From Nostocales cyanobacterium LEGE 11386 (lineage in GTDB: Bacteria > Cyanobacteriota > Cyanobacteriia > Cyanobacteriales > Nostocaceae), in the NCBI GenBank assembly GCA_015207155.1, contig JADEXK010000012.1, positions 35,893 to 99,892 on the forward strand: DNA of 64,000 bases, written 5' to 3'. Positions 7,773-17,271 of this stretch are shown piece by piece (within the stretch, counting starts at the first letter, position 1; each line of letters starts with the position of its first letter). Below the pieces are notes generated by a model. That model searched no databases. It saw only the letters and a list, made by a program, of their open reading frames with translations, and was not told the DNA's origin. A program made the translations under genes and the position numbers.

Positions 7773-9341
7773 ATGACTGTAGAGGAATTGCTAGAACAAT
7801 ACGCAGCAGGAGTCATCGATTTTAGTGGTGTTGACCTTTGTGAAGCCAACCTGAGTGGTGTCAAACTCAGTGGTGTGAATCTTAGTTCAGCTGACTTGAG
7901 TGTAGTTAACTTGAGTGGTGCAAATCTCAGCGCCGCCAACTTAAGTTATGTCAAACTGAATGTAGCTAGACTTAGTGGCGTGAATCTTGACAGTGCCATC
8001 CTCAACGATTCTAGTCTCAATGTAGCTAATTTGATTCGCGCCGATCTCAGTCGCGCTCAACTGCGGGGAGCATCTTTGGTGCGTGCTGAGTTAATTCGCG
8101 CTGATCTCAGTCGCGCTGACTTGTTTGAAGCTAACTTAAACTTTGCCGATTTACGAGAAGCCACACTACGGCAAGCCAATCTGCGTCATGCTAACTTAAG
8201 TGAGGCTAGTTTAAAAGCTTGTTCCTTGGCGGGAGCGAACTTAGAGATGGCTAACTTAAACGCCACTGACTTGAGTCGTTCTGATCTTAGTGGTGCGAAT
8301 GTGCGAGATGCTGAACTCAAACAAGCAAATCTCAGTCATGCAAACCTCAGTGGCGCAGATTTAAGCGGAGCAAATCTCCGTTGGGCAGATCTAACCGGAG
8401 CAAATCTTTGTTGGACAGATTTAAGTGGGGCTAAATTGAGCGGAGCTAACTTAATTGGTGCAGATTTAAGCAATGCCAATTTAACAAATGCGAGTTTAGT
8501 TCATGCGAATTTAACGCAAGCAACCTTAATTAAGGCAGAATGGAGCGGTGCAGACTTAACAGGGGCGATTTTAACCGGGGCAAAACTTTATGCTACCTCC
8601 CGGTTTGGTTTAAAAACTGAAGGTATCACTTGTGAATGGGTTGATCTGAGTCCGAATGGCGATCGCGCGATTATTCAAAAATTTAACGCCGAAGATGCAG
8701 CCGACTTTTTTAATGAAACTGCGCCCACGATCCGAATTATCGTTGATGCACCCCTAGAACACGAAGCGAATTTTGCCCTAGCTGGTGCTTATTACCAAAT
8801 TGCTCAGGAATACCCAGGGCTGAAGCAACCCCCCAGTATGGAAATCAGCCGTCGCCGCACTGTCTTGACTTTTCGAGTAGACAACGATGCAGCTTTATTC
8901 CCTACAGCTTGGATAGCGATTTTGCCCTTTAAAGATGCTACTAATACCCAAAAACATATTTATACAATAGTGGAAATGCTCGAAAAACAAAATCTATCTC
9001 AACTGGGTTTAAAAGCACCCGATAGGGTGAGGCAATTAACTACTTTGATCCAGCAAGCTATGAATCAGGCTCAAACAATTAGAAAAATGAAAAGAAATTT
9101 GGAATTAGCAGCCAAATTAACTTTCTTTAGAACCGCTACCCAGACAATATTAACAAATTCCAGCGCTCAGACTTTAATTGTCTATGATCACCCTAATTTT
9201 GGTAAACGATTTATTAATTCCTCTGAGCCTGATGTGACATTTTTAGCTGACATAGCTAGTGAAGCTACTATAGCTACACCACCTAGATTAAATATGGCTG
9301 TGGATTTTGTCAAAAGTTTCCACTATATCAGTCAATCTTAG
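7773..9341 (+). CDS. Pentapeptide-repeat protein with unique C-terminal domain
   Basis: 522 residues, ATG 7773 with GAGGGG upstream. Residues about 18-285 are near-continuous A(D/N)LXX pentapeptides, which fold as a right-handed quadrilateral beta helix. The repeats start after a short helix (VEELLEQYAAGVIDF). The remaining 235 residues contain no repeats; they hold a beta-rich stretch (RRRTVLTFRVDND near 367) and a helical section near 420-450. I do not recognise this domain. No signal peptide or membrane segment is visible, so it is probably cytoplasmic. A conserved acidic protein follows after 45 bp, probably in the same transcript. Confidence 0.8.
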   Translation: MTVEELLEQYAAGVIDFSGVDLCEANLSGVKLSGVNLSSADLSVVNLSGANLSAANLSYVKLNVARLSGVNLDSAILNDSSLNVANLIRADLSRAQLRGASLVRAELIRADLSRADLFEANLNFADLREATLRQANLRHANLSEASLKACSLAGANLEMANLNATDLSRSDLSGANVRDAELKQANLSHANLSGADLSGANLRWADLTGANLCWTDLSGAKLSGANLIGADLSNANLTNASLVHANLTQATLIKAEWSGADLTGAILTGAKLYATSRFGLKTEGITCEWVDLSPNGDRAIIQKFNAEDAADFFNETAPTIRIIVDAPLEHEANFALAGAYYQIAQEYPGLKQPPSMEISRRRTVLTFRVDNDAALFPTAWIAILPFKDATNTQKHIYTIVEMLEKQNLSQLGLKAPDRVRQLTTLIQQAMNQAQTIRKMKRNLELAAKLTFFRTATQTILTNSSAQTLIVYDHPNFGKRFINSSEPDVTFLADIASEATIATPPRLNMAVDFVKSFHYISQS

Positions 9342-9386
9342 AAACGTAATTTTGCAGTATCTTGGTGAAAATTCTGGAGGAAGCAA

Positions 9387-9974
9387 ATGCGCGATACGTT
9401 CAATAAAATGATGGGTCGGACTCGCTTTGTAGTCTGTCGCTTATTTCTACATTTAGCTGGGTCTGATGTAGCACCAATTTTGGGAGTACTCAATAGTACG
9501 GCACGAGAAGCAATTGATGCTGAAGGTGACCTGAAAGTTTTGGGAGAAGGATTAGTAGAAATTTGCGAAACTTTGTTGCGGTATGATGAATCGTGGCTTT
9601 CTGCTGCCAATGAAGGTGATGTCTTTTGGGATGAAGGCGAGGCGGGAGATTACGTCAATGACTTGTTTAGTGACTGTGCCGAACGTTATGGTGCTGACTT
9701 TGATTTTGATGCTGATTTAAATCAGCCCTTTGCCATACCTGTAACCCGTAACGTCATTGTGATGATTACTGTCGCTTATGAAGGGGAAGTTCCCGATTTA
9801 GAAACCGACCTTTCAAATATTCCCGCCCTTAAGGATGCTTTGAAAGCTTTAATTAATTTGCACTACAAAGATCAACTCCGCGCGATTCAGATACATTTCT
9901 CCCCAGCACAGTTAGGTGATGAACTCACTAATGATCAGCTGTTGCAATATTACCCAGAATTGATTCCTTTGTAA
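9387..9974 (+). CDS. Conserved cyanobacterial acidic protein, possibly DUF1517-type
   Basis: 195 residues, ATG 9387 after GGAGGAAG, a strong RBS. The core RLFLHLAGSDVAPILGVLN with AREAIDAEGDL after it recalls a conserved cyanobacterial/plastid family I associate tentatively with DUF1517. An acidic middle (EGDVFWDEGEAGDYVNDLF) follows, then a mixed alpha/beta C-terminus. No signal peptide or membrane helix is seen. It lies 45 bp after the pentapeptide gene and 68 bp before a lipoprotein gene; the three may form one transcript. Function unknown. Confidence 0.65.
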   Translation: MRDTFNKMMGRTRFVVCRLFLHLAGSDVAPILGVLNSTAREAIDAEGDLKVLGEGLVEICETLLRYDESWLSAANEGDVFWDEGEAGDYVNDLFSDCAERYGADFDFDADLNQPFAIPVTRNVIVMITVAYEGEVPDLETDLSNIPALKDALKALINLHYKDQLRAIQIHFSPAQLGDELTNDQLLQYYPELIPL

Positions 9975-10042
9975 CTTGTTGGGTAATCTCTAAATTACTA
10001 CCCCAATTGAGACTTGTTAAGCTCAAAATAGGACATAGTGAA

Positions 10043-10921
10043 ATGCTCATGACAATATTACGGAAATTTACAGTTGTTTTTTTAGCGTTGAGTTTATGCT
10101 TAACAACTGTCGCCTGTGGTAGTTCCAATCAAACTACCGCTCCAGGTCGGAATGTTAGCCAAACCTCTACTCCCACCAAGCTCAGTGATGGGGAGTATCA
10201 AGTACAACAAGCTAGCTTTGACGATGCTACTGGGGAGTACACGCTGTTTTTACTCAACACTACACCCCCAACGTTTAAAACCGACAACTTGCAAATGGCA
10301 CGACTCACCGATGAAGAAATCAAAGAGGGAAAGAAAAGTTCTCTGAGGGTGGAAAACGGACAGCCGGCTTTGTACATAACGGAAGACTTTAAAATTGAGT
10401 ACGTCCACAACGTCACGGAAACACAAACCAATCCCCAAACAGGACAACAAGAAACAGTCGTAGTTCGCAGAGAAAGTAACTTCTGGTCTCCTTTTGCCGG
10501 GTCTTTAGCTGGTAGCTTGGCAGGTCAGGCGATCGGTAATGCGTTGTTTAGACCTCAATACTACGTGCCACCCGTCTATCAGCCAGGAGGAGTCCTAACT
10601 GGCTTTGGTGGTTATGGCAGCACCTATAATCAAGCAGTGAATAGATATCGTAGTCGCTACAATGCACCCCCAGCAGTTGAGAGAAATCGCACTGCCTTCC
10701 GCACTACAGGAACTATTAGAAGGTCATCTCCTGGTAGTTCAAATGTAAGGACTACACCGCGTACAACTACAACCAATCGTCCCTCTGGTTCCGGTGTTGG
10801 TAGCAGTAACCTCAGACCATCCAACCGATCCGGTTCCACCAGACCCAGCACCGGTAGAGGTTTTGGTAGTGGGCGTTCTTCAGGCAGTCGCGTCCGCTCA
10901 TCCGGCGGCAGACGACGCTAA
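10043..10921 (+). CDS. Putative lipoprotein with glycine-zipper segment and Arg/Ser-rich tail
   Basis: 292 residues from ATG 10043; AGGA lies about 9 bp upstream, and the longer frame from 10007 would add a polar tail before the signal peptide. An N-terminal signal (VVFLALSLCLTTVACGSS) has a lipobox-like end at Cys, although position -3 is Thr rather than the usual Leu. The middle has a glycine-zipper-like run AGSLAGSLAGQAIGNAL near 166 and a Tyr/Pro-rich segment. The last 90 residues are low-complexity Ser/Arg/Gly/Thr. It is probably anchored to a membrane facing the periplasm. Function unknown. Confidence 0.7.
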   Translation: MLMTILRKFTVVFLALSLCLTTVACGSSNQTTAPGRNVSQTSTPTKLSDGEYQVQQASFDDATGEYTLFLLNTTPPTFKTDNLQMARLTDEEIKEGKKSSLRVENGQPALYITEDFKIEYVHNVTETQTNPQTGQQETVVVRRESNFWSPFAGSLAGSLAGQAIGNALFRPQYYVPPVYQPGGVLTGFGGYGSTYNQAVNRYRSRYNAPPAVERNRTAFRTTGTIRRSSPGSSNVRTTPRTTTTNRPSGSGVGSSNLRPSNRSGSTRPSTGRGFGSGRSSGSRVRSSGGRRR

Positions 10922-10937
10922 GAAATTACGAATTACA

Positions 10938-11083
10938 TCAAGAGTGCTGAGTTAAAAGACCGCCCACACTTCGACAAGGCTCACTGACCGTAAGGGCGGG
11001 GCATTTACCAAGTGCGAAAGTGCTGAATACTCTTCTTACTCAGCACTCAGCACTCAGCACTCAGCACTCAGCACTGAGTAGGG
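10938..11083. repeat. Composite repeat: palindromic module plus CAGCACT heptamers
   Basis: GACCGCCCACACTTCGACAA, then GGCTCACTGACCG, GGGCGGGGCATTTACC and AGTGCGAAAGTGCT, leads into about five tandem CAGCACT heptamers at 11038-11076. The same order of modules recurs at 37490-37675, and part recurs inverted at 59030-59075. The heptamer array runs into the 3' end of aroF. Confidence 0.75.
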
Positions 11084-12137
11084 TTAAAGCCACCACTGGC
11101 TGCGGCCAACGTCCCACGGCTTTCCCAATCACGGCTAATTCTTGCATTAAGTAGTCAAACCGTTCTGGTGTCAAAGATTGCGGCCCATCAGATAGGGCTT
11201 TGGTGGGGTTGGGGTGAACCTCAATCATCAGAGAATCAGTTCCAGCTGCGATCGCTGCCATTGCCATTGCAGGTACAAATTCTGACCAGCCTGTGCCATG
11301 GCTGGGGTCAATCATGATTGGCAGGTGAGTGAGTTTTCGCAATACTGGCACTACTGATAAATCTAATGTATTGCGAGTATGCTGGCGGTCAAAGGTGCGA
11401 ATTCCCCGCTCACATAAAATTACATTCGGATTTCCGGCTGCCAAAATATACTCGGCTGCCATTAACCAATCTTCAATGGTGGCTGCCATTCCCCGCTTTA
11501 AAAGAACTGGTTTCGGCTGCGCTCCCACTTTTTTCAGCAGGGAGAAGTTTTGCATATTTCTTGCCCCCACCTGAATCACATCGGCAACTTCGGCGATGAT
11601 ATCCAATTCGGCGGCATCCATTACTTCTGTAATAATCCCTAATCCGCTCACTTCCCGCGCCTTGGCCAATAACTCTAAGGCACTCTCACCATGTCCTTGG
11701 AAGGCATAAGGTGAAGTTCTGGGTTTGTATGCCCCACCACGTAAAAACTTAGCTCCTGCTGCCTTAACGCGTTGTGCTGTTTCCACAATCATGGCTTCGT
11801 TTTCTACGGAGCAAGGGCCAGCTACAACTACTAAAGGGTGGTTTTCCCCAACTGTAACAGCGCCATCAGGAGTGTTAATAATTACCTCAGAAGCTTCCCC
11901 GTGGCGGAACTGGCGGCTAGCTCGTTTATACGGCAACTCTACCCGCAATACTTGTTCAATCCAAGGGCTGACTTCCTGGACTTGCAACGGGTCTAAGCTA
12001 GCTGTTTCACCTACTAGACCAATTACTACCTTATGTTTACCGACGATTTTTTCTGGTGTCAGTCCCCAGCTTACTAGTTCCTCGCTAATGCGGTTGATTT
12101 CCGCTTCCGGGGAACCGCTTTTCATGACTACGATCAT
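11061..12137 (-). CDS. aroF: 3-deoxy-7-phosphoheptulonate synthase (DAHP synthase), KdsA-like type
   Basis: 358 residues, ATG 12137. An N-terminal ferredoxin-like regulatory domain (about 1-75) precedes the TIM-barrel core with AGPCSVEN near 107, LRGGAYKPRTSPY near 136 and DPSHGTG near 277. It condenses PEP with erythrose 4-phosphate, the first step of the shikimate pathway. The final six residues (LLSAEC) and the TGA stop are translated from the CAGCACT heptamer array, so the native C-terminus has been replaced or extended by repeat DNA. The core is complete and activity is expected. It stands alone, with no operon partner. Confidence 0.93.
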   Translation of the reverse strand: MIVVMKSGSPEAEINRISEELVSWGLTPEKIVGKHKVVIGLVGETASLDPLQVQEVSPWIEQVLRVELPYKRASRQFRHGEASEVIINTPDGAVTVGENHPLVVVAGPCSVENEAMIVETAQRVKAAGAKFLRGGAYKPRTSPYAFQGHGESALELLAKAREVSGLGIITEVMDAAELDIIAEVADVIQVGARNMQNFSLLKKVGAQPKPVLLKRGMAATIEDWLMAAEYILAAGNPNVILCERGIRTFDRQHTRNTLDLSVVPVLRKLTHLPIMIDPSHGTGWSEFVPAMAMAAIAAGTDSLMIEVHPNPTKALSDGPQSLTPERFDYLMQELAVIGKAVGRWPQPVVALTLLSAEC

Positions 12138-12222
12138 ATTAATTTCCCTGATGAATTGAGTTGAACCTCAAACAAGTAGGACTAACTTTATCTTGTTGCT
12201 TTTATTTAACGAAGTTAGTGGG

Positions 12223-12252
12223 AAGAAGGAAGATCATCCTTCTTCCTTCTTA
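12223..12252. terminator. Hairpin made of GAAGAAGG repeats
   Basis: GAAGAAGGA and TCCTTCTTC form a perfect 9-bp stem with a 6-nt loop in the 326-bp gap 12138-12463. It lies downstream of the minus-strand rpsO-PAM68 operon and upstream of aroF. Only short T tracts flank it, so termination is possible but not certain. The rest of the gap is AT-rich with no other feature I can support. Confidence 0.35.
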
Positions 12253-12463
12253 TTTAATTTAGTTTAAATATTTAATGATGCAAAATGAAAATTTTTACTA
12301 TTGCCAAAGATGGAGCGCTCAGTGATTTTGTAACTGAATATGGGGTTTAGTCAAACATGATAAATTTTTATTTGGCAATGTTGAAGTTGATATTTGATAA
12401 CTTCAACATTTACTTTAAAATTTACCCAATACCGCAGTTATCTGACGATCTGAGCGCTGAACA

Positions 12464-12931
12464 TTATCCGTTTTTTTGCCGAGTTTCGCGCCAAACTTCC
12501 ACCATGCGTCCCCAATTGGTGCTAAATTCACCCAAACCCAGTAGGCTTCCGGCTCTTTCTTCATCCCACGAAGCTGAGAGTACACCATAAGTTATCCCCA
12601 CAACTCCTATACCAAATAATCCCATATTTACCAGTAACACGGCGATGGGAGGCAGTTTAATTTCGGAGTATGTAGCAAGCAAATAACTAACGACTAGGGT
12701 GGCGATACCCAAAAATGTAGGTATTCCACAAAAACCGGCCACCCGTCGGATCATGCGCTGGCTAACAACTTGGGGAATTGCCATCTCTTCTTTATTGAAA
12801 GGTGGCTGCTTACTAGCCTGTTTTTCCAAGGCTTTTGGCTGTGTTGGTAGTTTACTAGCTTTTGGGGATTTTTGGCGCTTTGTTTTCGGTTCAAAAGGCA
12901 GGCGACTGCGTTCAGATTCTTCAGCAGACAT
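12464..12931 (-). CDS. PAM68 family photosystem II assembly protein
   Basis: 155 residues, ATG 12931. A polar, Lys/Ser/Pro-rich N-terminus of about 60 residues precedes two transmembrane helices (about 68-88 and 97-118). The C-terminus GVLSASWDEERAGSLLGLGE and the following N..R motif are characteristic of PAM68/DUF3464. PAM68 proteins help early photosystem II assembly, including CP47 insertion, at the thylakoid membrane. It starts 12 bp after rpsO, a pairing I recall from other cyanobacteria, so it is probably co-transcribed with the ribosomal protein gene. Confidence 0.88.
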   Translation of the reverse strand: MSAEESERSRLPFEPKTKRQKSPKASKLPTQPKALEKQASKQPPFNKEEMAIPQVVSQRMIRRVAGFCGIPTFLGIATLVVSYLLATYSEIKLPPIAVLLVNMGLFGIGVVGITYGVLSASWDEERAGSLLGLGEFSTNWGRMVEVWRETRQKNG

Positions 12932-12943
12932 AAGCGGTAGTTC

Positions 12944-13213
12944 CTATCCACGAATACCGAGACGAGCAATCAAAGCTTGGTACTTTTCCCGGCTTCCCTT
13001 CTGGATATAAGCGAGAAGACGCTTGCGCTGACCAATCATCTTCAACAATCCCCGCCGAGAAGAATGGTCTTTTTTATTTGCCTGGAGATGTAGGCTGAGG
13101 CGGCTAATGCGCTCGCTCAACATGGCAACTTGGACTTCGGCAGATCCGGTGTCTGTTTCGTGAACTTGGTAGTTCGACATTATTTCTTGTTTGCGCTGTT
13201 GCGTCAGAGCCAT
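12944..13213 (-). CDS. rpsO: 30S ribosomal protein S15
   Basis: 89 residues from ATG 13213 ([12 protein letters not shown]), the normal S15 length. A longer in-frame start at 13309 is rejected because it adds 32 residues without family support. The hallmark [14 protein letters not shown] and the [20 protein letters not shown] segment are present. S15 binds 16S rRNA in the central domain of the small subunit. It is the first gene of a two-gene unit with PAM68. The 385-bp divergent gap to the TerC-like gene (13214-13598) must hold both promoters; I see HIP1 sites but no clear operator in it. Confidence 0.97.
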   Translation of the reverse strand: MALTQQRKQEIMSNYQVHETDTGSAEVQVAMLSERISRLSLHLQANKKDHSSRRGLLKMIGQRKRLLAYIQKGSREKYQALIARLGIRG

Positions 13214-13598
13214 GATCGATTTACTTTTTAGTGATTTTACAATGTATGCAGCAGTCTCCCATGATATCACAGCCCTTAAGCTGGATGTAGGTAACCAAAA
13301 AAGTAGCATCTTAGACTAGTAGTCTGGGGCGACACAAACCTTTGCGCCTGTGCGGACTTTTTAGTTGTCTAGCCGCGATGAGCGATCGCCAGGTATTGCT
13401 TCAGGAGAATATTAAGACTTTTAGAGTATTGAATAACACCTAAAACACCCTACTTATAATGCGATCGCATGGATGCAAGGATCTTCAGAATATAGCAGCC
13501 ACGCGTTAAGCTGAATGAAAGTAGCAATTTCTTGCTCTTGTTATATCAAATAGGCTAACTTTGTTAATTTTTTATTTTCCCTGCTTGAGAAACCCGGA

Positions 13599-14327
13599 AT
13601 GCTAGACCATATTTTTGATTATCTGCACTTTAATTTCAGCGTTGAAGCCCCGATAGTCCTGCTGATCCTGGTTTTTTTAGAGGCGGTGCTATCTGCTGAT
13701 AACGCCATCGCTCTAGCGGCGATCGCCCAAGGACTGGAAGACAAAGAACTGGAACGTCGAGCGCTCAACTTTGGTTTAGTTGTTGCTTATGTGCTACGAA
13801 TCAGTTTAATTCTTACTGCCACTTGGGTGCAGAAATTCTGGCAGTTTGAACTATTGGGCGCAGCTTACTTGCTGTGGCTGGTATTCCAACACTTTACCTC
13901 CCAGGAAACTCAGGATGATCATCATCACGGGCCGCGATTTAACTCCTTATTGCAAGCTATCCCTGTGATTGCATTTACAGATTTGGCCTTTTCTTTAGAT
14001 AGTGTGACAACTGCGATCGCTGTTTCTCAAGAAAAATGGTTGGTACTGACAGGCGCGACAATTGGTATTGTCACCCTGCGATTCATGGCAGGATTGTTTA
14101 TCCGTTGGTTAGATGAATTTGCCAACTTAGAAGACGCTGGTTATATCACTGTGGCGTTAGTGGGTTTGCGTCTGTTGTTGAAAGTAGTCAACCCCGATTT
14201 AGTCCCACCAGAATGGATCATGATCACAGCGATCGCCCTGATTTTAGGCTGGGGATTTTCTCAGCGTACCCTCGTTGAAGTAACTGAAGTAGAACCGGAA
14301 AAGAGTGAAGTAGGGAGTAGGGAGTGA
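13599..14327 (+). CDS. TerC family integral membrane protein
   Basis: 242 residues, ATG 13599, about seven hydrophobic segments. The paired TerC motifs are seen: [13 protein letters not shown] near 25 and [16 protein letters not shown] near 128, each with the conserved acidic residue and D-N/D-S pair. Homologues are linked to metal-ion (Mn) handling or tellurite resistance; the exact substrate here is unknown. The last residues (EVGSRE) and the TGA stop are encoded by GTAGGGA heptamers that continue downstream, so the tail is repeat-derived. Its closest relatives are probably the YkoY-type members. Confidence 0.85.
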   Translation: MLDHIFDYLHFNFSVEAPIVLLILVFLEAVLSADNAIALAAIAQGLEDKELERRALNFGLVVAYVLRISLILTATWVQKFWQFELLGAAYLLWLVFQHFTSQETQDDHHHGPRFNSLLQAIPVIAFTDLAFSLDSVTTAIAVSQEKWLVLTGATIGIVTLRFMAGLFIRWLDEFANLEDAGYITVALVGLRLLLKVVNPDLVPPEWIMITAIALILGWGFSQRTLVEVTEVEPEKSEVGSRE

Positions 14328-14440
14328 GGGAGTGAGAGAGAATTATAGAAGCAATTTCAGCCAATGCCCAATGCCCAATGCCCAATGCCCAATCCCCAAT
14401 GCCCAATGCCCAATCCCCATTCCCCATTCCCCATTCCCTA
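14301..14440. repeat. Two STRR heptamer arrays between terC-like gene and ndk
   Basis: GTAGGGA-type heptamers (14306-14340) overlap the end of the TerC gene. They are followed by (CCCAATG)n with CCCCAAT/CCCCATT variants at 14363-14437. The second array ends 6 bp before the ndk stop codon. These are typical STRR arrays of heterocystous cyanobacteria, here filling nearly the whole gap between two convergent genes. Confidence 0.85.
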
Positions 14441-14442
14441 AT

Positions 14443-14892
14443 TTACTCGTGCAACCAAGGTGTTAAGTGCGGTTGCCAACTAACTAATTCTTCGTCTGTA
14501 AACCACAGGGCTATTTCTCTTTGTGCGGTTTCTTGAGCATCAGAACCGTGGATCAGGTTGCGTCCGATATTGATGCCAAAGTCACCCCGAATTGTCCCTG
14601 GTTCTGCTGTTAAAGGATTTGTTGCACCAATAATTTTTCTCGCAGAAGCAACAACGCCATCCCCTTCCCAAACCATCGCCACTACCGGGCCAGAGGTGAT
14701 AAAGTCAACTAAGCTAGCAAAAAAGGGCCGTTCCCGGTGAACATCATAGTGCTGTTCAGCCAGTTCTCGGTTGACTTTCATGAACTTTAAACCAACAAGG
14801 GTAAAACCTTTAGTTTCAAAGCGACGGATAATTTCAGCTACTAGTCCACGCTGTACGCCATCAGGCTTAATTGCTAAGAATGTGCGTTCCAA
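14443..14892 (-). CDS. ndk: Nucleoside diphosphate kinase
   Basis: 149 residues, ATG 14892. The sequence begins [17 protein letters not shown] and contains the catalytic histidine in NLIHGSDA near residue 117. The length is standard. It transfers the gamma phosphate from ATP to NDPs through a phosphohistidine intermediate. It is monocistronic and flanked on both sides by repeat arrays. Confidence 0.97.
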   Translation of the reverse strand: MERTFLAIKPDGVQRGLVAEIIRRFETKGFTLVGLKFMKVNRELAEQHYDVHRERPFFASLVDFITSGPVVAMVWEGDGVVASARKIIGATNPLTAEPGTIRGDFGINIGRNLIHGSDAQETAQREIALWFTDEELVSWQPHLTPWLHE

Positions 14893-15009
14893 AGCTATCT
14901 CCCAAAACTTAATACATTTTTTATCTAGTCATAGTTGTTGTCATTTGCTTTGTGTCTTTTGTTCATGTAATTAAAGATTTCACACTCTTAACTAATGACC
15001 AATGACCCT

Positions 15010-15093
15010 TCGGGTTCGTCAGTTGCTCATTTTGGCAACCAAAAGGACCGCACTAACTCACCAATGATTAATGACTAATGACTAATGACCAAT
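15010..15093. repeat. SDR hairpin copy 1 and ACTAATG heptamers
   Basis: Read on the minus strand, AGTGCGG is followed by the stem TTTTGG/CCAAAA and then AGCAACTG (15020-15054), the layout shared with 19767, 39971 and 42761. (ACTAATG)n heptamers follow at 15061-15093. Both lie between ndk and speA, so the speA promoter must lie within or beside repeats. Confidence 0.7.
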
Positions 15094-15190
15094 CAGAGTT
15101 TATCTCAGAAATTATCTCCAGGTGCATATCCGTTGCAAGTTGAATGCGTTAAATTGTTAATTCGTGGGTGAAACACAGAGGTCACGAAAA

Positions 15191-17206
15191 ATGGGTGTTG
15201 AGTCAAATGCTACATCGGAAGAGGTGGTAATGCCCTCCAATGGACATAAATCGGAAGTAAAAAATCACAAGCAAAAAAAGCTACTACCACCTAGTACTAT
15301 TACAAGGGATTTACCTCGCTCCTGGAAAATTGAGGACAGCGAAGCGTTATACCGTATAGAAGGTTGGGGACAGCCTTATTTTTCCATTAATGCGGCAGGT
15401 CATGTCACAGTTTCTCCCAAGGGCGATCGCGGGGGTTCTCTGGACTTGTTTGAGTTAGTCAACGCCTTGAAGCAGCGTAACTTAGGACTGCCCTTATTAA
15501 TTCGCTTCTCGGATATTTTGGAAGACCGAATTGAGCGGTTGAACGCTTGTTTTAATAGAGCGATCGCCCGCTACAACTACCCTGGTGTTTATCGTGGCGT
15601 GTTTCCCGTTAAATGTAACCAAGAACGGCATTTGATTGAAGATTTGGTCAAATTTGGCAAACCCCATCAATTTGGTTTAGAAGCCGGTTCTAAGCCGGAA
15701 TTAATGATTGCTCTAGCTATCCTGGATACACCGGGAGCATTGTTAATTTGCAACGGCTATAAAGACCGAGAATACATCGAAACGGCATTGTTAGCCCAAA
15801 GACTAGGACAAACACCAATTATCGTCCTAGAACAGGTGGAAGAAGTCGATTTGGTGATTGCGGCTAACCGCCAGTTAGGAATTAAGCCAATTTTGGGAGT
15901 TCGCGCCAAATTAAGCACTCAAGGAATGGGACGTTGGGGAACTTCTACAGGCGATCGCGCTAAGTTCGGGCTAACAATTCCTGAAATCATGGAAGCTGTT
16001 AACAAGTTACGCGAAGCTAACTTGTTAGATTCTTTGCAGTTAATGCACTTCCATATTGGCTCACAAATTTCTGCCATCAATGTGATTAAAGATGCCATCC
16101 AAGAAGCTAGCCGCATTTATGTAGAGTTAGCGATGTTGGGGGCAGATATGAAGTATCTGGATGTTGGCGGCGGCTTGGGTGTAGATTACGACGGCTCCCA
16201 AACCAACTTCTACGCCTCAAAAAACTACAACATGCAAAACTATGCCAATGATATTGTGGCAGAGTTAAAAGATACTTGTGCAGAGCGGCAGATAGCCGTA
16301 CCAACACTGATTAGCGAAAGTGGCAGAGCGATCGCCTCCCACCAGTCAGTACTCATCTTTGATGTTCTCAGCACTAGTGATGTCCCCCTGGATTTACCAG
16401 AACCCCCACAAGAGGGAGAATCCCCCGTGATCAAATACTTGTGGGAAACTTATCAATCCATCAACCAAGAGAATTATCAAGAGTTCTACCACGACGCGGC
16501 TCAATTTAAAGAAGAAGCCATCAGCCGCTTCAACTTAGGAATTCTCCGCCTCCAAGAACGTGCTAAGGCCGAGCGACTCTACTGGGCTTGTTGTCAAAAG
16601 ATACTTAACATCACTAGACAGCAAGAATACGTACCCGACGAATTGGAAGACCTAGAAAAAATCATGGCTTCCATTTACTACATTAATCTGTCAGTGTTTC
16701 AATCAGCACCAGATTGTTGGGCGATCGACCAGCTATTTCCTATCATGCCGATACATCGCCTGGACGAAGAACCCATCCGGCGAGGCATTTTGGCAGACCT
16801 CACCTGTGATAGTGATGGCAAAATCGACCGCTTTATTGACCTGCGCGATGTCAAATCAGTGTTAGAACTGCACACCTTCAAGTCAGAAGAACCCTACTAT
16901 TTGGGTATGTTCCTCAATGGAGCTTACCAAGAAATTATGGGCAATTTGCACAACTTATTTGGCGATACCAATGCAGTTCATATCCAGTTGACACCCAAAG
17001 GCTACCAAATTCAACACGTTGTCAAGGGTGACACCATGAGCGAAGTGGTAAGTTACGTGCAGTATGACGCTGAGGATATGGTGGAAAATATTCGCCAACG
17101 TTGTGAGAAAGCTTTAGAAGAAAAGCACATCACCTTAGCCGAATCTCAAAGACTGCTACAAACCTATGAGCAGAGTCTAGGAAGATACACGTATCTCAAT
17201 AGTTAG
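15191..17206 (+). CDS. speA: Biosynthetic arginine decarboxylase
   Basis: 671 residues from ATG 15191, chosen over the upstream GTG 15164 because AGAGG lies 8-12 bp before it. It is a PLP-dependent fold-III enzyme: FPVKCNQERHLIEDL contains the PLP lysine, GLEAGSKPEL follows, and HFHIGSQIS and LDVGGGLGVDY are substrate/phosphate-loop motifs. ISESGRAIASHQ is also conserved. It converts arginine to agmatine in polyamine synthesis. The first 30 residues are polar and variable. It converges with the sugar nucleotidyltransferase gene across a hairpin at 17206-17258. Confidence 0.94.
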   Translation: MGVESNATSEEVVMPSNGHKSEVKNHKQKKLLPPSTITRDLPRSWKIEDSEALYRIEGWGQPYFSINAAGHVTVSPKGDRGGSLDLFELVNALKQRNLGLPLLIRFSDILEDRIERLNACFNRAIARYNYPGVYRGVFPVKCNQERHLIEDLVKFGKPHQFGLEAGSKPELMIALAILDTPGALLICNGYKDREYIETALLAQRLGQTPIIVLEQVEEVDLVIAANRQLGIKPILGVRAKLSTQGMGRWGTSTGDRAKFGLTIPEIMEAVNKLREANLLDSLQLMHFHIGSQISAINVIKDAIQEASRIYVELAMLGADMKYLDVGGGLGVDYDGSQTNFYASKNYNMQNYANDIVAELKDTCAERQIAVPTLISESGRAIASHQSVLIFDVLSTSDVPLDLPEPPQEGESPVIKYLWETYQSINQENYQEFYHDAAQFKEEAISRFNLGILRLQERAKAERLYWACCQKILNITRQQEYVPDELEDLEKIMASIYYINLSVFQSAPDCWAIDQLFPIMPIHRLDEEPIRRGILADLTCDSDGKIDRFIDLRDVKSVLELHTFKSEEPYYLGMFLNGAYQEIMGNLHNLFGDTNAVHIQLTPKGYQIQHVVKGDTMSEVVSYVQYDAEDMVENIRQRCEKALEEKHITLAESQRLLQTYEQSLGRYTYLNS

Positions 17207-17258
17207 GTTACAGAGTACAGGGTACAGGTTACACATCTATCTCCTGTACCCTGTAACC
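17206..17258. terminator. Bidirectional hairpin between convergent genes
   Basis: ACAGGGTACAGG (17217-17228) and CCTGTACCCTGT (17243-17254) form a perfect 12-bp stem with a 14-nt loop. An alternative outer pairing GGTTACAG/CTGTAACC (17206-17213 with 17251-17258) exists. It directly follows the speA stop and precedes the end of the opposing gene, so it could serve both. There is no U tract, and TTCCCTA heptamers follow. Confidence 0.5.
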
Positions 17259-17271
17259 TATTCCCTATTCC

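Noticed and set aside
10938..11083. Possible CRISPR array from regularly repeated sequence
   Set aside because: Repeats are contiguous 7-bp heptamers with no spacers; the same holds for the arrays at 14363, 21811 and 58979.
13214..13309. Extended N-terminus of ribosomal protein S15
   Set aside because: The extra 32 residues are not part of S15; the ATG at 13213 gives the normal 89-residue protein.
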